Assembly (NCBI GenBank): GCA_910588545.1
Contig: CAJUOU010000001.1
Location: forward strand, 379,887 to 426,622
Length of the DNA: 46,736 nt
DNA from: an uncultured Christensenellaceae bacterium
GTDB lineage: Bacteria > Bacillota > Clostridia > Christensenellales > UBA3700
Direction of reading: 5' to 3'
Shown: piece after piece, positions 15,031-25,050 of the stretch
How positions within the stretch are numbered: position 1 is the first letter of the stretch
Layout: the number at the start of each line of letters is the position of its first letter
Notes under the pieces: generated by a model
Told to the model about the DNA's origin: nothing
What the model saw: only the letters and a program-made list of their open reading frames with translations
Database searches by the model: none
Translations under genes and position numbers: made by a program

Positions 15031-17415
15031 ATGTTAATTTCAGTAGATTGGTTAAAAGACTATGTAGATATAAATTGTACAATCGACGAGTTGTGCGCAA
15101 AACTTGTAAGCATCGGTTTTGAAGTTGAAGAAGTTATCAAACAAGCTGATAATTGTAAAAAATGTGTTGTTGGTAGGATTGAAAAATTGGAGCCTCATCC
15201 TGATGCGGACAAGTTACAAATTTGTCAAATTAACATAGGTAGCGAAATTGTACAAATTGTTACAGGTGCTACAAATGTTAAAGTGGGCGATTTGGTGCCT
15301 GCGGCTTTAGATGGCAGTGATTTGCCATGCGGTATGCACATTAAAAAAGGTAAGTTGCGTGGCGTAGCAAGTAACGGAATGTTGTGCTCAGGCGAGGAAC
15401 TTAAAGTAACCGAGGAAGACTACAAAGGCGCAGGCGTTTATGGAATAATGATTTTAAACGAAGATTATCCGCTTGGTACTGATATAAATGATGTTATAGG
15501 TACAAATGATATAATTTTGGATATCGGTGTTACCGCAAATAGACCTGATTGCAACAGCGTGTTTGGTATTGCAAGAGAAGTTGCAACTGTTTTAAATGTT
15601 CCTTTAAAAATGCCTACTTTTAAATATGAAGTTTCAAAATTGAAAAACACTGCAAAAGTTAAGGTGGAAAATAACGAACTTTGCCCAAGATATATGCTAT
15701 CAATGGTAAAAAATGTCGTAATCAAACAATCTCCTAAGTATATGCAAAAAAGATTGAAAGCTGTGGGACTTCGTCCAATTAATAACATAGTTGATATTAC
15801 AAACTATGTGCTTATGGAAATCGGACAACCTATGCATGCATTTGATTTGAATAATGTTGCAAACGGTACGATTATTGTTAGAAACGCAAAAGACGGTGAG
15901 CAAATTAAGCTTTTAAATGGCGAAAACTATAAGCTTGAAAAAGATATGCTTGTAATTGCAGATAGCGAAAAGCCTAGCGTAATTGCAGGTATTATGGGTG
16001 GTATGTTCAGCGGTATAAACGAAAATACTAAGGATATCATTTTTGAGTCGGCAAAATTTGTGCGTGAAAGTGTAAGGCGTACAAGCCGTAAACTTAATGT
16101 TCGCTCAGATTCTTCAACCAGATATGAAAGAGGTATTGACTTAGCATCGCAAGAAATCGGTATGAAAAGGGCTTTGCAACTTATTTATGAAACGCAAAGC
16201 GGCGAAATTTGCAATGGAATAATTGATGAGTGTAAGGAAAGTTTGATACCTAAAACAATAACATGTCCTGCCGTTAAAATCAATCAAATTTTGGGTATAC
16301 AAGTACCTGAAAATGATATGGTACGTATTTTAAACTCTTTGCAAATTAAAACAAAAATCGAAAAAGGCAATTTGATTTGTACCGTACCACTTTATCGCGA
16401 CGATATTGAAAATGCAAATGATTTGGCGGAAGAAATAATAAGATTGTACGGCTATGACCATATTAATTGCACATTAATGGATAGCGGCGCGCAAACTATC
16501 GGTGGAAAAACAGTTGCTCAGCAAAATATCGATAATCTTAAAAATTTGCTTGTTGGAGAAGGTATGAATGAAACTTATTCATATTCGTTTACTACACCAA
16601 AAATGTTCGATTTGTTGGAGGTGGAAAAAGAGAGTAAGCTAAGAGATATAGTAAAACTTTTAAATCCGCTTGGCGAAGATGTTTCGATTATGCGTACAAC
16701 GCTAATGCATAGTATGATAGAAATAATTGCAAAAAACATTACAAGAGGTAATAAATCCGCAAGATTTTTCGAGTTCGCTAACACATATATGCCAAAGCAA
16801 CTACCAATGGTTGAGCAACCAATCGAAACGCAAAAATTGGCACTTGGCGTTTATGGCGAGGCGGAAGATTTTTACACAATCAAAGGTATAGTGGAAAATA
16901 CAATAGCTTATTTCGGTGTAAAAGCAAGCTATACACGTCCAAATTGCAGTTATTTGCATCCAGGAATAAGTGCAAATATAGTTGTAGACGGTAAAATTGT
17001 CGGTGTATTTGGCGAAGTAAGACCTAATATTGCTGCAAAATACGATGTGAAAACAAAAATTTATGTTGCAGAAATTGATATAGATTTGCTAAATAGCTTG
17101 TATGACAATAGCTATGAATTTAAAGCAATATCAAAATATCCAAGCGTAGAAAGAGACCTTGCTGTTGTAGTAGAAGAGAGTGTTACTGCCGAACAAATCA
17201 TTAATGTTTGTGCAAAATATGCAGGCAAAATGTTGACTAATGTAAATATATTTGATATTTACAGAGGTAAAGGTATTGATAAAGGCTACAAATCGGTTGC
17301 CGTTAAATTTGAGTTCACAAATTACGAAAAAACTTTGACCGATGAAGAAATTAACGGCAAAATGAATAAAATCATCAAAATGCTAGATAGCGAACTTAAT
17401 GCAAAGTTGAGGTAA
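15031..17415 (+). CDS. pheT: Phenylalanine--tRNA ligase beta subunit
   Basis: A 794-residue partner of PheS. In order: an N-terminal EMAP-like tRNA-binding domain (about 40-150), the B3/B4 editing domain (about 210-400, with NIVDITNYVLMEIGQPMHAFD and the GGMFSGI loop), B5, a catalytic-like core, and a C-terminal ferredoxin-fold anticodon-binding domain (about 700-794). It forms the alpha2-beta2 enzyme. Full family length. Stop codon and the next start are separated by one base, so the U32 peptidase gene is probably co-transcribed. Confidence 0.97.
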   Translation: MLISVDWLKDYVDINCTIDELCAKLVSIGFEVEEVIKQADNCKKCVVGRIEKLEPHPDADKLQICQINIGSEIVQIVTGATNVKVGDLVPAALDGSDLPCGMHIKKGKLRGVASNGMLCSGEELKVTEEDYKGAGVYGIMILNEDYPLGTDINDVIGTNDIILDIGVTANRPDCNSVFGIAREVATVLNVPLKMPTFKYEVSKLKNTAKVKVENNELCPRYMLSMVKNVVIKQSPKYMQKRLKAVGLRPINNIVDITNYVLMEIGQPMHAFDLNNVANGTIIVRNAKDGEQIKLLNGENYKLEKDMLVIADSEKPSVIAGIMGGMFSGINENTKDIIFESAKFVRESVRRTSRKLNVRSDSSTRYERGIDLASQEIGMKRALQLIYETQSGEICNGIIDECKESLIPKTITCPAVKINQILGIQVPENDMVRILNSLQIKTKIEKGNLICTVPLYRDDIENANDLAEEIIRLYGYDHINCTLMDSGAQTIGGKTVAQQNIDNLKNLLVGEGMNETYSYSFTTPKMFDLLEVEKESKLRDIVKLLNPLGEDVSIMRTTLMHSMIEIIAKNITRGNKSARFFEFANTYMPKQLPMVEQPIETQKLALGVYGEAEDFYTIKGIVENTIAYFGVKASYTRPNCSYLHPGISANIVVDGKIVGVFGEVRPNIAAKYDVKTKIYVAEIDIDLLNSLYDNSYEFKAISKYPSVERDLAVVVEESVTAEQIINVCAKYAGKMLTNVNIFDIYRGKGIDKGYKSVAVKFEFTNYEKTLTDEEINGKMNKIIKMLDSELNAKLR

Positions 17416-17416
17416 T

Positions 17417-19693
17417 ATGGTAGAAATTTTATCCCCGGCAGGTAATATAGCGGCATTAAAAAGTGCGGTAGCAAACCGCGCTGATGCTGTATATCTGGGG
17501 GTAGAACAATTTAATGCGAGGCTAAAAGCCGACAATTTTTCCACTCAAAACTTAAAGGAATGGGTGGAATTTTGTCATTTATATTCCACTAAAGTTTATG
17601 TGACCGTCAATACCTTGATAAAGGAAAAAGAATTGCCAATTTTGGACGAGATTTTAATTGCCTGTGAAAATGCAAAAGTCGATGCGATTATCGTAGCTGA
17701 TTTGGCAGTAGTGCCAAAAGCCGCAAAATTATGTCCGTCTGTAAGTCTGCATGCAAGCACGCAAATGGGGGTTCACAATTACTTGGGTGCAAAATTGCTT
17801 GAGGAATTAGGTTTTTCCAGAGTCGTTTTGTCGCGTGAGTGTAAAATTGAGGATATTAAATCGATAAAACAGCATACCAATTTGGAAATTGAATATTTTG
17901 TTCATGGCGCAATGTGTGTATCGTTTTCGGGTAGTTGTTTGCTGTCAAGCATATCCGGCGGTAACAGCGGAAATCGCGGTTTGTGTTTGCAACCGTGTAG
18001 GAAAGAGTATAATGAGACTTTGACAGGTAGCAAAGGGTATTTAATATCCCCCAAAGACCAATGTTTGATAGAAAATTTGCAAGATTTAATTTATGCCGGT
18101 GTAGATAGTTTTAAAATCGAAGGTAGATTAAAATCTGCCGAATATGTAGGTTTGGTAACGGCAAAATATAAAAAAGCTATTGAGAGCGGAATGGTAACAA
18201 ACGGAGATATTTGCGAAATGAAACGCGCTTTTAATCGCGGAGGCTTTAGTAAAGGTTATGCTTTTACGTCAAAAGACAAAATTTTGTATACAAAGTCTCA
18301 AAATCATATCGGGGAAAAAATAGGAGAAGTTTTAAATTGTGTAAAAACTAAAGATTACTTTAAAATAGAAATAAAAAGCGATTTTAATTTGAAAAACGGA
18401 GACGGCGTTAAAATTATGCGCAATGACTGCGAGGTGGGCGGTTTTGAAATTTCAATAATTGAAAGTAAGGACAAACATTATAAATTATATTCTAAATATC
18501 CGTTTGGCAGGGGGGATTCAGTTCATATAACTTACGATAGCGATTTAAGCAACAAATATTCGGTAAACGATATGCCAAAAATTACAGTTGAAGTGGAGTG
18601 CAGTATAACTTGCGATAATGTTGAAATTGCTGCAATTTACAAAAACCATAAAATAGAATATAGCGAAAAATGCAATTTTGATAGTGCGATAAATAATCCG
18701 ACTGCTGTATCAGATATAAAAAACAGTTTGGAAAAAACGGGTAATACACCATTTGAATTTGCAAAAATAGGTATTAATATTCAAGATAATTTGTTTATAC
18801 CAAAAAGCGTTATTAATAATATTAGACGAAATTTTGTAGAATTTTTAAGGAAAAAAATTATCCGATTAAACAGCTTTTACAATACAAAATCAAGTCATAA
18901 CAATAGCTTGGATTTTGGTAAAAAATATCAAATTTCCTCAATCGAAAACAGCGATATTATAATTGCGGATAAAATAGATTTTGACAGCTTAAATTGTAAA
19001 AGTAGTACAAAAATAGTATTAAATTATAATAATTTTGATAAAAGTATTCTAAATTATGCTAAAAATCATAATAATTTATATATTAAGCTACCAAAAATAG
19101 CAATGACAGCAGATGTGAATGTAATACTAAAATTTATGGAAAACTTGCCTAAAAATGTCGGGGTTTATGCAGATAGTTTATATCACTATTATATTGCCGT
19201 AAGTCAAGGCAGAAATGTTATAGGCGGTATGGGACTCAATTTGTATAACAGTGAAAGCGTTAAACTTTTGGGGCTTAAATCATTTGTTGCAAGCAGCGAA
19301 CTTTCCAAAAACGAAATTGAGGATATAGGTATGCCTTGTGCTGTTTTTACTTTGGGCTATTTACCTGTTATGTATTTTTGTCATTGTCCTGTACAGCATT
19401 TTACAAATTGTAAATGCGACAGTTGTAAGTATAAGCCTTATTATTTGTCTGACAAGTATGGAGAATATAAAGTAAAAAGAGTAAAAATCATAAACTGCTA
19501 TTTTGAAATGCTAAATAGTAATTGTCATTTTATCACAAAAGATAAATTGGGAAATGAGCATTTTGCATGTATAGATGTGTCCGAATTTGAAAATTCAACC
19601 CAAATTGCAAATAATTATTTAAATAGTTCTTGCTTTATTTTAAGTAATAGTATAAAATTAACTAAGGGACATTATTTTAGAGGTGTCAAATAG
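17417..19693 (+). CDS. U32 family peptidase-like protein (two-domain, DUF3656-type)
   Basis: A 758-residue protein. Residues about 1-300 form the U32 domain with its signature around YFVHGAMCVSFSGSCLLS and the following Cys-rich NRGLCLQPCRKEY. Long U32 proteins such as E. coli RlhA act in RNA hydroxylation rather than proteolysis; which activity applies here is not shown. The middle resembles the DUF3656 domain of longer members. The C-terminal half contains another Cys cluster, CHCPVQHFTNCKCDSCKY near residue 655, suggesting an iron-sulfur or zinc site. Translation is likely coupled to pheT (TAATATG). Confidence 0.85.
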   Translation: MVEILSPAGNIAALKSAVANRADAVYLGVEQFNARLKADNFSTQNLKEWVEFCHLYSTKVYVTVNTLIKEKELPILDEILIACENAKVDAIIVADLAVVPKAAKLCPSVSLHASTQMGVHNYLGAKLLEELGFSRVVLSRECKIEDIKSIKQHTNLEIEYFVHGAMCVSFSGSCLLSSISGGNSGNRGLCLQPCRKEYNETLTGSKGYLISPKDQCLIENLQDLIYAGVDSFKIEGRLKSAEYVGLVTAKYKKAIESGMVTNGDICEMKRAFNRGGFSKGYAFTSKDKILYTKSQNHIGEKIGEVLNCVKTKDYFKIEIKSDFNLKNGDGVKIMRNDCEVGGFEISIIESKDKHYKLYSKYPFGRGDSVHITYDSDLSNKYSVNDMPKITVEVECSITCDNVEIAAIYKNHKIEYSEKCNFDSAINNPTAVSDIKNSLEKTGNTPFEFAKIGINIQDNLFIPKSVINNIRRNFVEFLRKKIIRLNSFYNTKSSHNNSLDFGKKYQISSIENSDIIIADKIDFDSLNCKSSTKIVLNYNNFDKSILNYAKNHNNLYIKLPKIAMTADVNVILKFMENLPKNVGVYADSLYHYYIAVSQGRNVIGGMGLNLYNSESVKLLGLKSFVASSELSKNEIEDIGMPCAVFTLGYLPVMYFCHCPVQHFTNCKCDSCKYKPYYLSDKYGEYKVKRVKIINCYFEMLNSNCHFITKDKLGNEHFACIDVSEFENSTQIANNYLNSSCFILSNSIKLTKGHYFRGVK

Positions 19694-19725
19694 ACGTAAA
19701 TAACGTTTTTAAAAAGGATTGAAAA

Positions 19726-22086
19726 ATGATTTCCGAAAAAACCATTTATTCTTTGGAATTTAATAAAATCAGAGAAATTTTAAAAGACTTTGCGGTATCT
19801 CAAAGTGGCAAAAAAAGCATTTTGTCAATGATGCCCGCAGAGGGATTAAGTGCTGTAAATAATCTGCTTGACGAGGTTAATCAAGCGGATAAAATTTTGT
19901 ACGAATATGCCGAAAGCCCCGATTTTTCGTTTGACGATATAAAGGAAGTAATAGACAAAGCAGACAAAAACATTACTCTTACAATGTCAGAACTTTTAAA
20001 AGTCGCACGTGTAATGAAGATATCGCGATTGGCAGCTGAAAGTATAGGAAAGATAAATAGCACGGAAATCGAATTGATAAAAGACTATGCAAATATGCTT
20101 TTTGCGGATATTTTGCTTGAAAACGACATTTATAAATCAATTTTGGGCGAAAATGAGATGGCGGATAATGCATCGGCTGAACTGAAAAGGATTAGGGATG
20201 CGATTACAAAGCTTAATATAACCATAAAAAATAAGCTTAATATGTTTGTGACAAGCCCAACTTACAGTAAATATTTGCAGGACAGCATAGTTACAATAAG
20301 AAATAATAGGTTTGTAATTCCCGTTAAAAGCGAATTTAAAAACAATATTCAAGGACTTATTCATGACCAATCCTCAAGCGGTAAAGCAGTTTTTGTAGAG
20401 CCATTTCAAATAGTGCAGTTAAATAACGAAATCGCTACATTGCGGATAAGCGAAAGTTTGGAAATCGAGCGAATTTTAAAAGCATTTACCATACGAGTAG
20501 GCGGGGAAGCGGACAATATAAGGCAAAACTTTAACGTTTTGACTGACTTAGATGTCATTTTTGCAAAAGCACTTTATGCACATAGCTTAAAAGCAGAAAG
20601 ACCTGTGATAAATAATGACGGCATCATCGTTATCAAAAACGGACGACACCCGCTTATCGATAAGGATAAAGTAGTGCCTATAACTCTTGCAATAGAGCAA
20701 GGTAAAAAGGTGTTTATGGTAACAGGTCCTAATACGGGCGGTAAAACAGTTACCCTTAAATTGATAGGTTTATTTTCGATAATGGCAATGTGCGGCATTT
20801 TTCCGCCTTGCGAATATGGCAGTAAAATTGCAATTTACAATCAAATTTTTTCGGATATCGGAGATGAACAGAGTATTGAACAAAGCCTTTCGACTTTCAG
20901 TTCGCATTTGGTAAATATAGTAGATATAACTAACAATGCCGATAGCAATACTTTGGTTTTGATAGATGAGCTTGGTGCAGGTACTGACCCGATAGAGGGT
21001 GCGAGTCTTGCTTTGGCAGTTACGGAAAAATTGGTGCAATCGGGTGCTACTTCCGTAATTACAACGCACTATCAACAAATGAAAGAATATGCTTTGACTC
21101 ACGATATTGTGGAATGTGCATCAATGGACTTTGACCCGGTTACTTTTGCACCGACATACAAGTTGTTGCTAGGGGGCACAGGTAGCTCTAACGCTATACA
21201 AATTGCTCAAAGGTTAGGGCTAGATAAAAATATTGTGGCAAGGGCAAAATCGCTGCTTAGTGAAGATAAAGTTCAGTTTGATGCAATCATTTTATCTGCG
21301 GAAAGGGCAAGACGTCAAGCAAATGCCGAAAAGGCGGAGATTGAACGGCTTAAAATGGAAATCGTAAAAGAACATAACTTGGCTCGTCAAGGCAGAGAAA
21401 TCGTGGAAAGCGAAAGGAAAAAGCTAAACGATACAATGCGAAAGGAAGCAAAGCGAATTTTGCAAGACTATTTGGACGAGGCGGAAGAAGCTTTGGAACA
21501 AATTAAAAAAATTGCTCAAAATCCAACAGAACAAGGATTGTTTGAAGCACGCAAGCTTAACAGTAGGTTGAACAAGCTTTCTTATGATGAGGAAAATAAC
21601 GAGAAAATTCAAGAATACGACAATTCACCTATAAAAATAGGGGATAGCGTTTATATAACTTCTCTTGATAAAACTGCAATCGTTGTAGCCGACGATAAAC
21701 GTAAGGCTGAGTATACTGTAAAAATCGGACTTATGACAACAAGTGTGAAGTACGGGAAAGTAAAAAAAATCATTGCAAAAGTACAAAAACAAAACGATAC
21801 AAGCAAAAATATTGTAATTAACAAACCTATAAATAATACGCAGTTACCTCTTGAGTGTAATGTAATTGGCAAACGAGTTGACGAAGCCTTGCAAATAGTG
21901 GAAAAATATCTTGATAGTGCGATTTTGAAAGGCATGCACGAGGTAAGGATTGTGCATGGAAAAGGCAGCGGAGCATTGAGAACTGCAATTCACGATTATT
22001 TTAAAACGCATCCTAATATTGCAACATTCAGGCTTGGACAATACGGCGAAGGAGAATGGGGCGTAACTATCGCCGAGTTAAAATAA
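19726..22086 (+). CDS. mutS2: Endonuclease MutS2
   Basis: A 786-residue MutS-family ATPase without the mismatch-recognition domain. The lever/clamp region (to about 290) is followed by Walker A VTGPNTGGKTVTLK (about 334-347), Walker B LVLIDELGAGTDP, a coiled coil (about 515-620), a KOW-like segment and a C-terminal Smr nuclease domain (about 710-786, with VHGKGSGALR). MutS2 has been tied to suppression of recombination and, in B. subtilis, to rescue of collided ribosomes. Its stop overlaps the next start (TAATG). Confidence 0.96.
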   Translation: MISEKTIYSLEFNKIREILKDFAVSQSGKKSILSMMPAEGLSAVNNLLDEVNQADKILYEYAESPDFSFDDIKEVIDKADKNITLTMSELLKVARVMKISRLAAESIGKINSTEIELIKDYANMLFADILLENDIYKSILGENEMADNASAELKRIRDAITKLNITIKNKLNMFVTSPTYSKYLQDSIVTIRNNRFVIPVKSEFKNNIQGLIHDQSSSGKAVFVEPFQIVQLNNEIATLRISESLEIERILKAFTIRVGGEADNIRQNFNVLTDLDVIFAKALYAHSLKAERPVINNDGIIVIKNGRHPLIDKDKVVPITLAIEQGKKVFMVTGPNTGGKTVTLKLIGLFSIMAMCGIFPPCEYGSKIAIYNQIFSDIGDEQSIEQSLSTFSSHLVNIVDITNNADSNTLVLIDELGAGTDPIEGASLALAVTEKLVQSGATSVITTHYQQMKEYALTHDIVECASMDFDPVTFAPTYKLLLGGTGSSNAIQIAQRLGLDKNIVARAKSLLSEDKVQFDAIILSAERARRQANAEKAEIERLKMEIVKEHNLARQGREIVESERKKLNDTMRKEAKRILQDYLDEAEEALEQIKKIAQNPTEQGLFEARKLNSRLNKLSYDEENNEKIQEYDNSPIKIGDSVYITSLDKTAIVVADDKRKAEYTVKIGLMTTSVKYGKVKKIIAKVQKQNDTSKNIVINKPINNTQLPLECNVIGKRVDEALQIVEKYLDSAILKGMHEVRIVHGKGSGALRTAIHDYFKTHPNIATFRLGQYGEGEWGVTIAELK

Positions 22087-22553
22087 TGTTTTACAGATTG
22101 GTTTTTACAAAAACTTCAAAAAGCAGACATCTGCTCAAAATCGTTTTGCTTATTGCAGGTTTAGTTTGTGATATTGCATTAGTATTCGGATTGATTTTGG
22201 CGATACTTGGAAGCTATATTTATTTGCTAACATTTTTTGTAGGTTTGACTTTTAGTATAGTATTTAGATTAGTTGCTTTAACCTTGATTTACGATATAGA
22301 ATGTAAATTGCAAGGCGGTAAGCTTATAATATCAAAAATATATCCTAATAAAACACAGGTTGTGCTTTCGGAAGAGTTGAATAATTTGAAAGTATATGAA
22401 TATAACAATTTAAGTGATACTTTTGCGGCAAATTGCATTGATTTGTTTGTAAAGGAAGACGGTCGGTATTTAATCGAAGGAAAAAATGTAAAGGTACTTT
22501 GCAATCTTGATAAATATATCTATGCAAGTATTTTGGAAGGTAAGGAAATATGA
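22086..22553 (+). CDS. Small membrane protein of unknown function
   Basis: A 155-residue protein with two hydrophobic segments (about 20-42 and 46-70) and a C-terminal cytoplasmic-looking domain with beta-strand character (KLIISKIYPNKTQVVLSEEL). No family recognised; the pattern recalls PH-like YdbT/YdbS domains but this is not demonstrated. The ATG at 22086 is preferred because it overlaps the mutS2 stop by one base; an in-frame upstream start would overlap mutS2 by 31 bases. The 3' end overlaps the desulfurase gene by four bases (ATGA). Confidence 0.65.
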   Translation: MFYRLVFTKTSKSRHLLKIVLLIAGLVCDIALVFGLILAILGSYIYLLTFFVGLTFSIVFRLVALTLIYDIECKLQGGKLIISKIYPNKTQVVLSEELNNLKVYEYNNLSDTFAANCIDLFVKEDGRYLIEGKNVKVLCNLDKYIYASILEGKEI

Positions 22554-23683
22554 TTTATTTAGACAATTCTGCTACTACGGCAATGTATCCGGAAATAATA
22601 GATATAATTAAAGAATACGCAGTGGATAATTTTTACAATCCGTCGGCTTTGTACACAAAATCTTTGGACGTAACCAAAGACATGAAAAGAGCAAAGCAAA
22701 AAATAATCGATATTTTGCATGGCAGCGGTAATATTATTTTTACTGCAAGTGGTACAGAAGCAGACAATATGGCGGTTTTCGGCGTTAAAAGGTTTAAAGA
22801 CTGCAAAATTTTGGTTTCGGATATCGAACACAGCGCAATTTATCAATCGGTAAAAAAGTTGCAAGCACAAGGCGTACTTGTAGAGTTTGTAACTGTTGAT
22901 AAATATGGTATAGTGGATGAGGACGATTTTATATCCAAACTTACGGACAATGTAGCTTTGGTTTCTGTAATGCACGCTTGCAACGAAACAGGAGCAATCA
23001 ACGACATCGAAAGATTGGTAAAACTTACAAGACAAGCTGCACCAAGAGCACTTTTTCACAGTGATGGTGTGCAAGCCGTGGGCAAAATACCTATCAATTT
23101 AACAAGATTGGGTGTGGATATGTATACTTTTTCTGCACATAAATTCCATGGTATGAAAGGTGTGGGGGGATTGTACCTTAAAAAATGCGTTCAAATCAAT
23201 CCTTTGATTTTAGGTGGCGGACAGGAACACGGATTGCGTTCCGCTACGGAAAATGTAAGCGGTATTATTTCCACTGCTTACGCTTTAAATAAAACTTACA
23301 GGAATTTGAATATAGATAAAAATAAACAAATTATCTCATATATAGCCGAAAATCTGCAAAAAATCGTGCCTAATATGATTTTAAATACAAATTTTGAAAG
23401 AAGTTTGTCAAACATTCTATCCTTTGCAATCAAAAATACAAGAGGCGAAGTATTGGTGCATTTGCTGGAGGATAAGGGGATAATAATCGGTACAGGCTCT
23501 GCCTGCTCGGCACAAAAGGCACATACAAGAGTGCCTCTTGCACTAGGACTATCCAAAGAGTATTTTGATGGTATGTTGCGTATAAGCATAGATAATAGTA
23601 CTACAATGGAAGATGCAGAAGAGTTTGTAAAAGAATTTGCAAGTTGTTATAGCTATTTGGAAAGTGTTATGTCAGGTAACTAA
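22550..23683 (+). CDS. Cysteine desulfurase (NifS/IscS family, probably the ThiI partner)
   Basis: A 377-residue PLP enzyme that takes sulfur from cysteine as a Cys persulfide. The PLP lysine is K198 in SAHKFHGMKG, and the catalytic Cys is C319 in GTGSACSA. It is directly upstream of thiI (19 bases). In B. subtilis the analogous pair NifZ-ThiI makes 4-thiouridine at position 8 of tRNA, so the same role is inferred here. No IscU or other Fe-S scaffold lies nearby. Confidence 0.93.
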   Translation: MIYLDNSATTAMYPEIIDIIKEYAVDNFYNPSALYTKSLDVTKDMKRAKQKIIDILHGSGNIIFTASGTEADNMAVFGVKRFKDCKILVSDIEHSAIYQSVKKLQAQGVLVEFVTVDKYGIVDEDDFISKLTDNVALVSVMHACNETGAINDIERLVKLTRQAAPRALFHSDGVQAVGKIPINLTRLGVDMYTFSAHKFHGMKGVGGLYLKKCVQINPLILGGGQEHGLRSATENVSGIISTAYALNKTYRNLNIDKNKQIISYIAENLQKIVPNMILNTNFERSLSNILSFAIKNTRGEVLVHLLEDKGIIIGTGSACSAQKAHTRVPLALGLSKEYFDGMLRISIDNSTTMEDAEEFVKEFASCYSYLESVMSGN

Positions 23684-23702
23684 TGCGTAAAAAGGAGAAA
23701 TC

Positions 23703-24869
23703 ATGGAAAAAGTAATAATAATTAGATTCGGCGAAATATTTTTAAAGGGTAAAAATAAAAAGTTTTTTGAAAATTTGCTAGAAAAAAATATAAAAAACGC
23801 TTTAAGTATTTATGACTGCATTATTGAAAAATCACATAATAGATTTTATGTTGCGGGATATAATGCGGATATAGAGGATAGTATAATCGAAACGCTAAAA
23901 AAGGTATTCGGTATACACTCGGTAAGTCCTGCCGTAAAAATGCCTACGGATATTAGCAAAGTTGCAAATATAATTTGCGACGATTTACCTTATGCCAAGA
24001 CTTTTAGGGTTACTGTTAAAAGAGCTGATAAAACAATTAATCTTACTAGTACGGAAATTGCGGGGCAGATTGGCGGAGATATTTTGCAACTAAAACCTCA
24101 AATGTCTGTTGATTTACATAATCCCGAGCTAAATATAAATGTGGATATAAGGGAAAACAAAACTTCATATATTTATTACGAAAATATCAAATGTTATGAG
24201 GGTATGCCTGTCGGCTCAAGCGGTAAAGGTTTGTTGCTTTTGAGCGGTGGTATTGATAGTCCTGTTGCAGGATTCCGTATGGCAAAACGCGGTATGCAAA
24301 TTAATGCCATACATTTTCACAGCTATCCTTTTACAAGCATTCAAGCAAAGGAAAAAGTTGTGGAACTTGGCGGAATTATCAGTAATTATTGCGGACATTT
24401 CCCTTTATTTGTGGTGCCTTTTACTAAAATTCAGCAGGCTATTCATCAATATTGCCGCGAAGATTTTATGATAACCGTAATGCGTATGATTATGGTGGAA
24501 ATTTCCGAAAGAATAGCAATAAAACAAAATTGCGGTGCGTTGATAACAGGTGAAAGCTTGGGACAAGTTGCTTCGCAAACGTTGGAAAGCATTACTGTAA
24601 CTAATAGTAGGGTAAAAAGTCTGCCTGTTTTAAGACCGCTTATCGATATGGATAAAACGGAAATTATTAAAATATCCAAGGAAATCGAAACATTTGAAAC
24701 AAGTATTTTGCCTTATGAAGATTGCTGCACAATATTTTTGCCTAAAAATCCGATTATAAAACCTAAACTTTCGGTAGCAGAGGCTGAATATAATAAAATT
24801 GTCGGCTTGCAAGAATTGATTGACGATGCAATAAACAATGTAGAAATAATAAAAATCAAAAACAAATAA
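23703..24869 (+). CDS. thiI: tRNA 4-thiouridine synthase ThiI
   Basis: A 388-residue protein with an N-terminal ferredoxin-like plus THUMP region (about 1-165) and a PP-loop ATPase domain with SGGIDSP at about 181-187. It adenylates U8 of tRNA and transfers sulfur. The C-terminal rhodanese domain of E. coli ThiI is absent, as in Bacillus, so sulfur would come directly from the upstream desulfurase. A clear terminator follows, ending this operon. Confidence 0.94.
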   Translation: MEKVIIIRFGEIFLKGKNKKFFENLLEKNIKNALSIYDCIIEKSHNRFYVAGYNADIEDSIIETLKKVFGIHSVSPAVKMPTDISKVANIICDDLPYAKTFRVTVKRADKTINLTSTEIAGQIGGDILQLKPQMSVDLHNPELNINVDIRENKTSYIYYENIKCYEGMPVGSSGKGLLLLSGGIDSPVAGFRMAKRGMQINAIHFHSYPFTSIQAKEKVVELGGIISNYCGHFPLFVVPFTKIQQAIHQYCREDFMITVMRMIMVEISERIAIKQNCGALITGESLGQVASQTLESITVTNSRVKSLPVLRPLIDMDKTEIIKISKEIETFETSILPYEDCCTIFLPKNPIIKPKLSVAEAEYNKIVGLQELIDDAINNVEIIKIKNK

Positions 24870-24874
24870 AAATC

Positions 24875-24902
24875 AAAAAAACGGTGAAAGACCGTTTTTT
24901 TA
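24875..24902 (+). terminator. Terminator after thiI
   Basis: AAAAACGGT pairs with ACCGTTTTT (24877-24885 with 24891-24899), loop GAAAG, with A and T runs on either side. Confidence 0.85.
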
Positions 24903-25013
24903 TTATAAAAAAATAATAAACTACATAGTTTAATGAATTACTTATATATAAGATATGCCAAAAATCTTGGTATTGTCAAATTATTTTTTGCTATTTACTT
25001 TTAAAAGTTTCTA

Positions 25014-25022
25014 TGTTATAAT
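25014..25022 (+). promoter_or_regulatory. Extended -10 promoter before the phosphoesterase/PQQ gene
   Basis: TGTTATAAT (25014-25022), an extended -10 element 28 bases before the ATG. No good -35 is seen at 16-18 bases. Confidence 0.4.
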
Positions 25023-25050
25023 AAATTAAATATAGCAAATTGAGGACATT

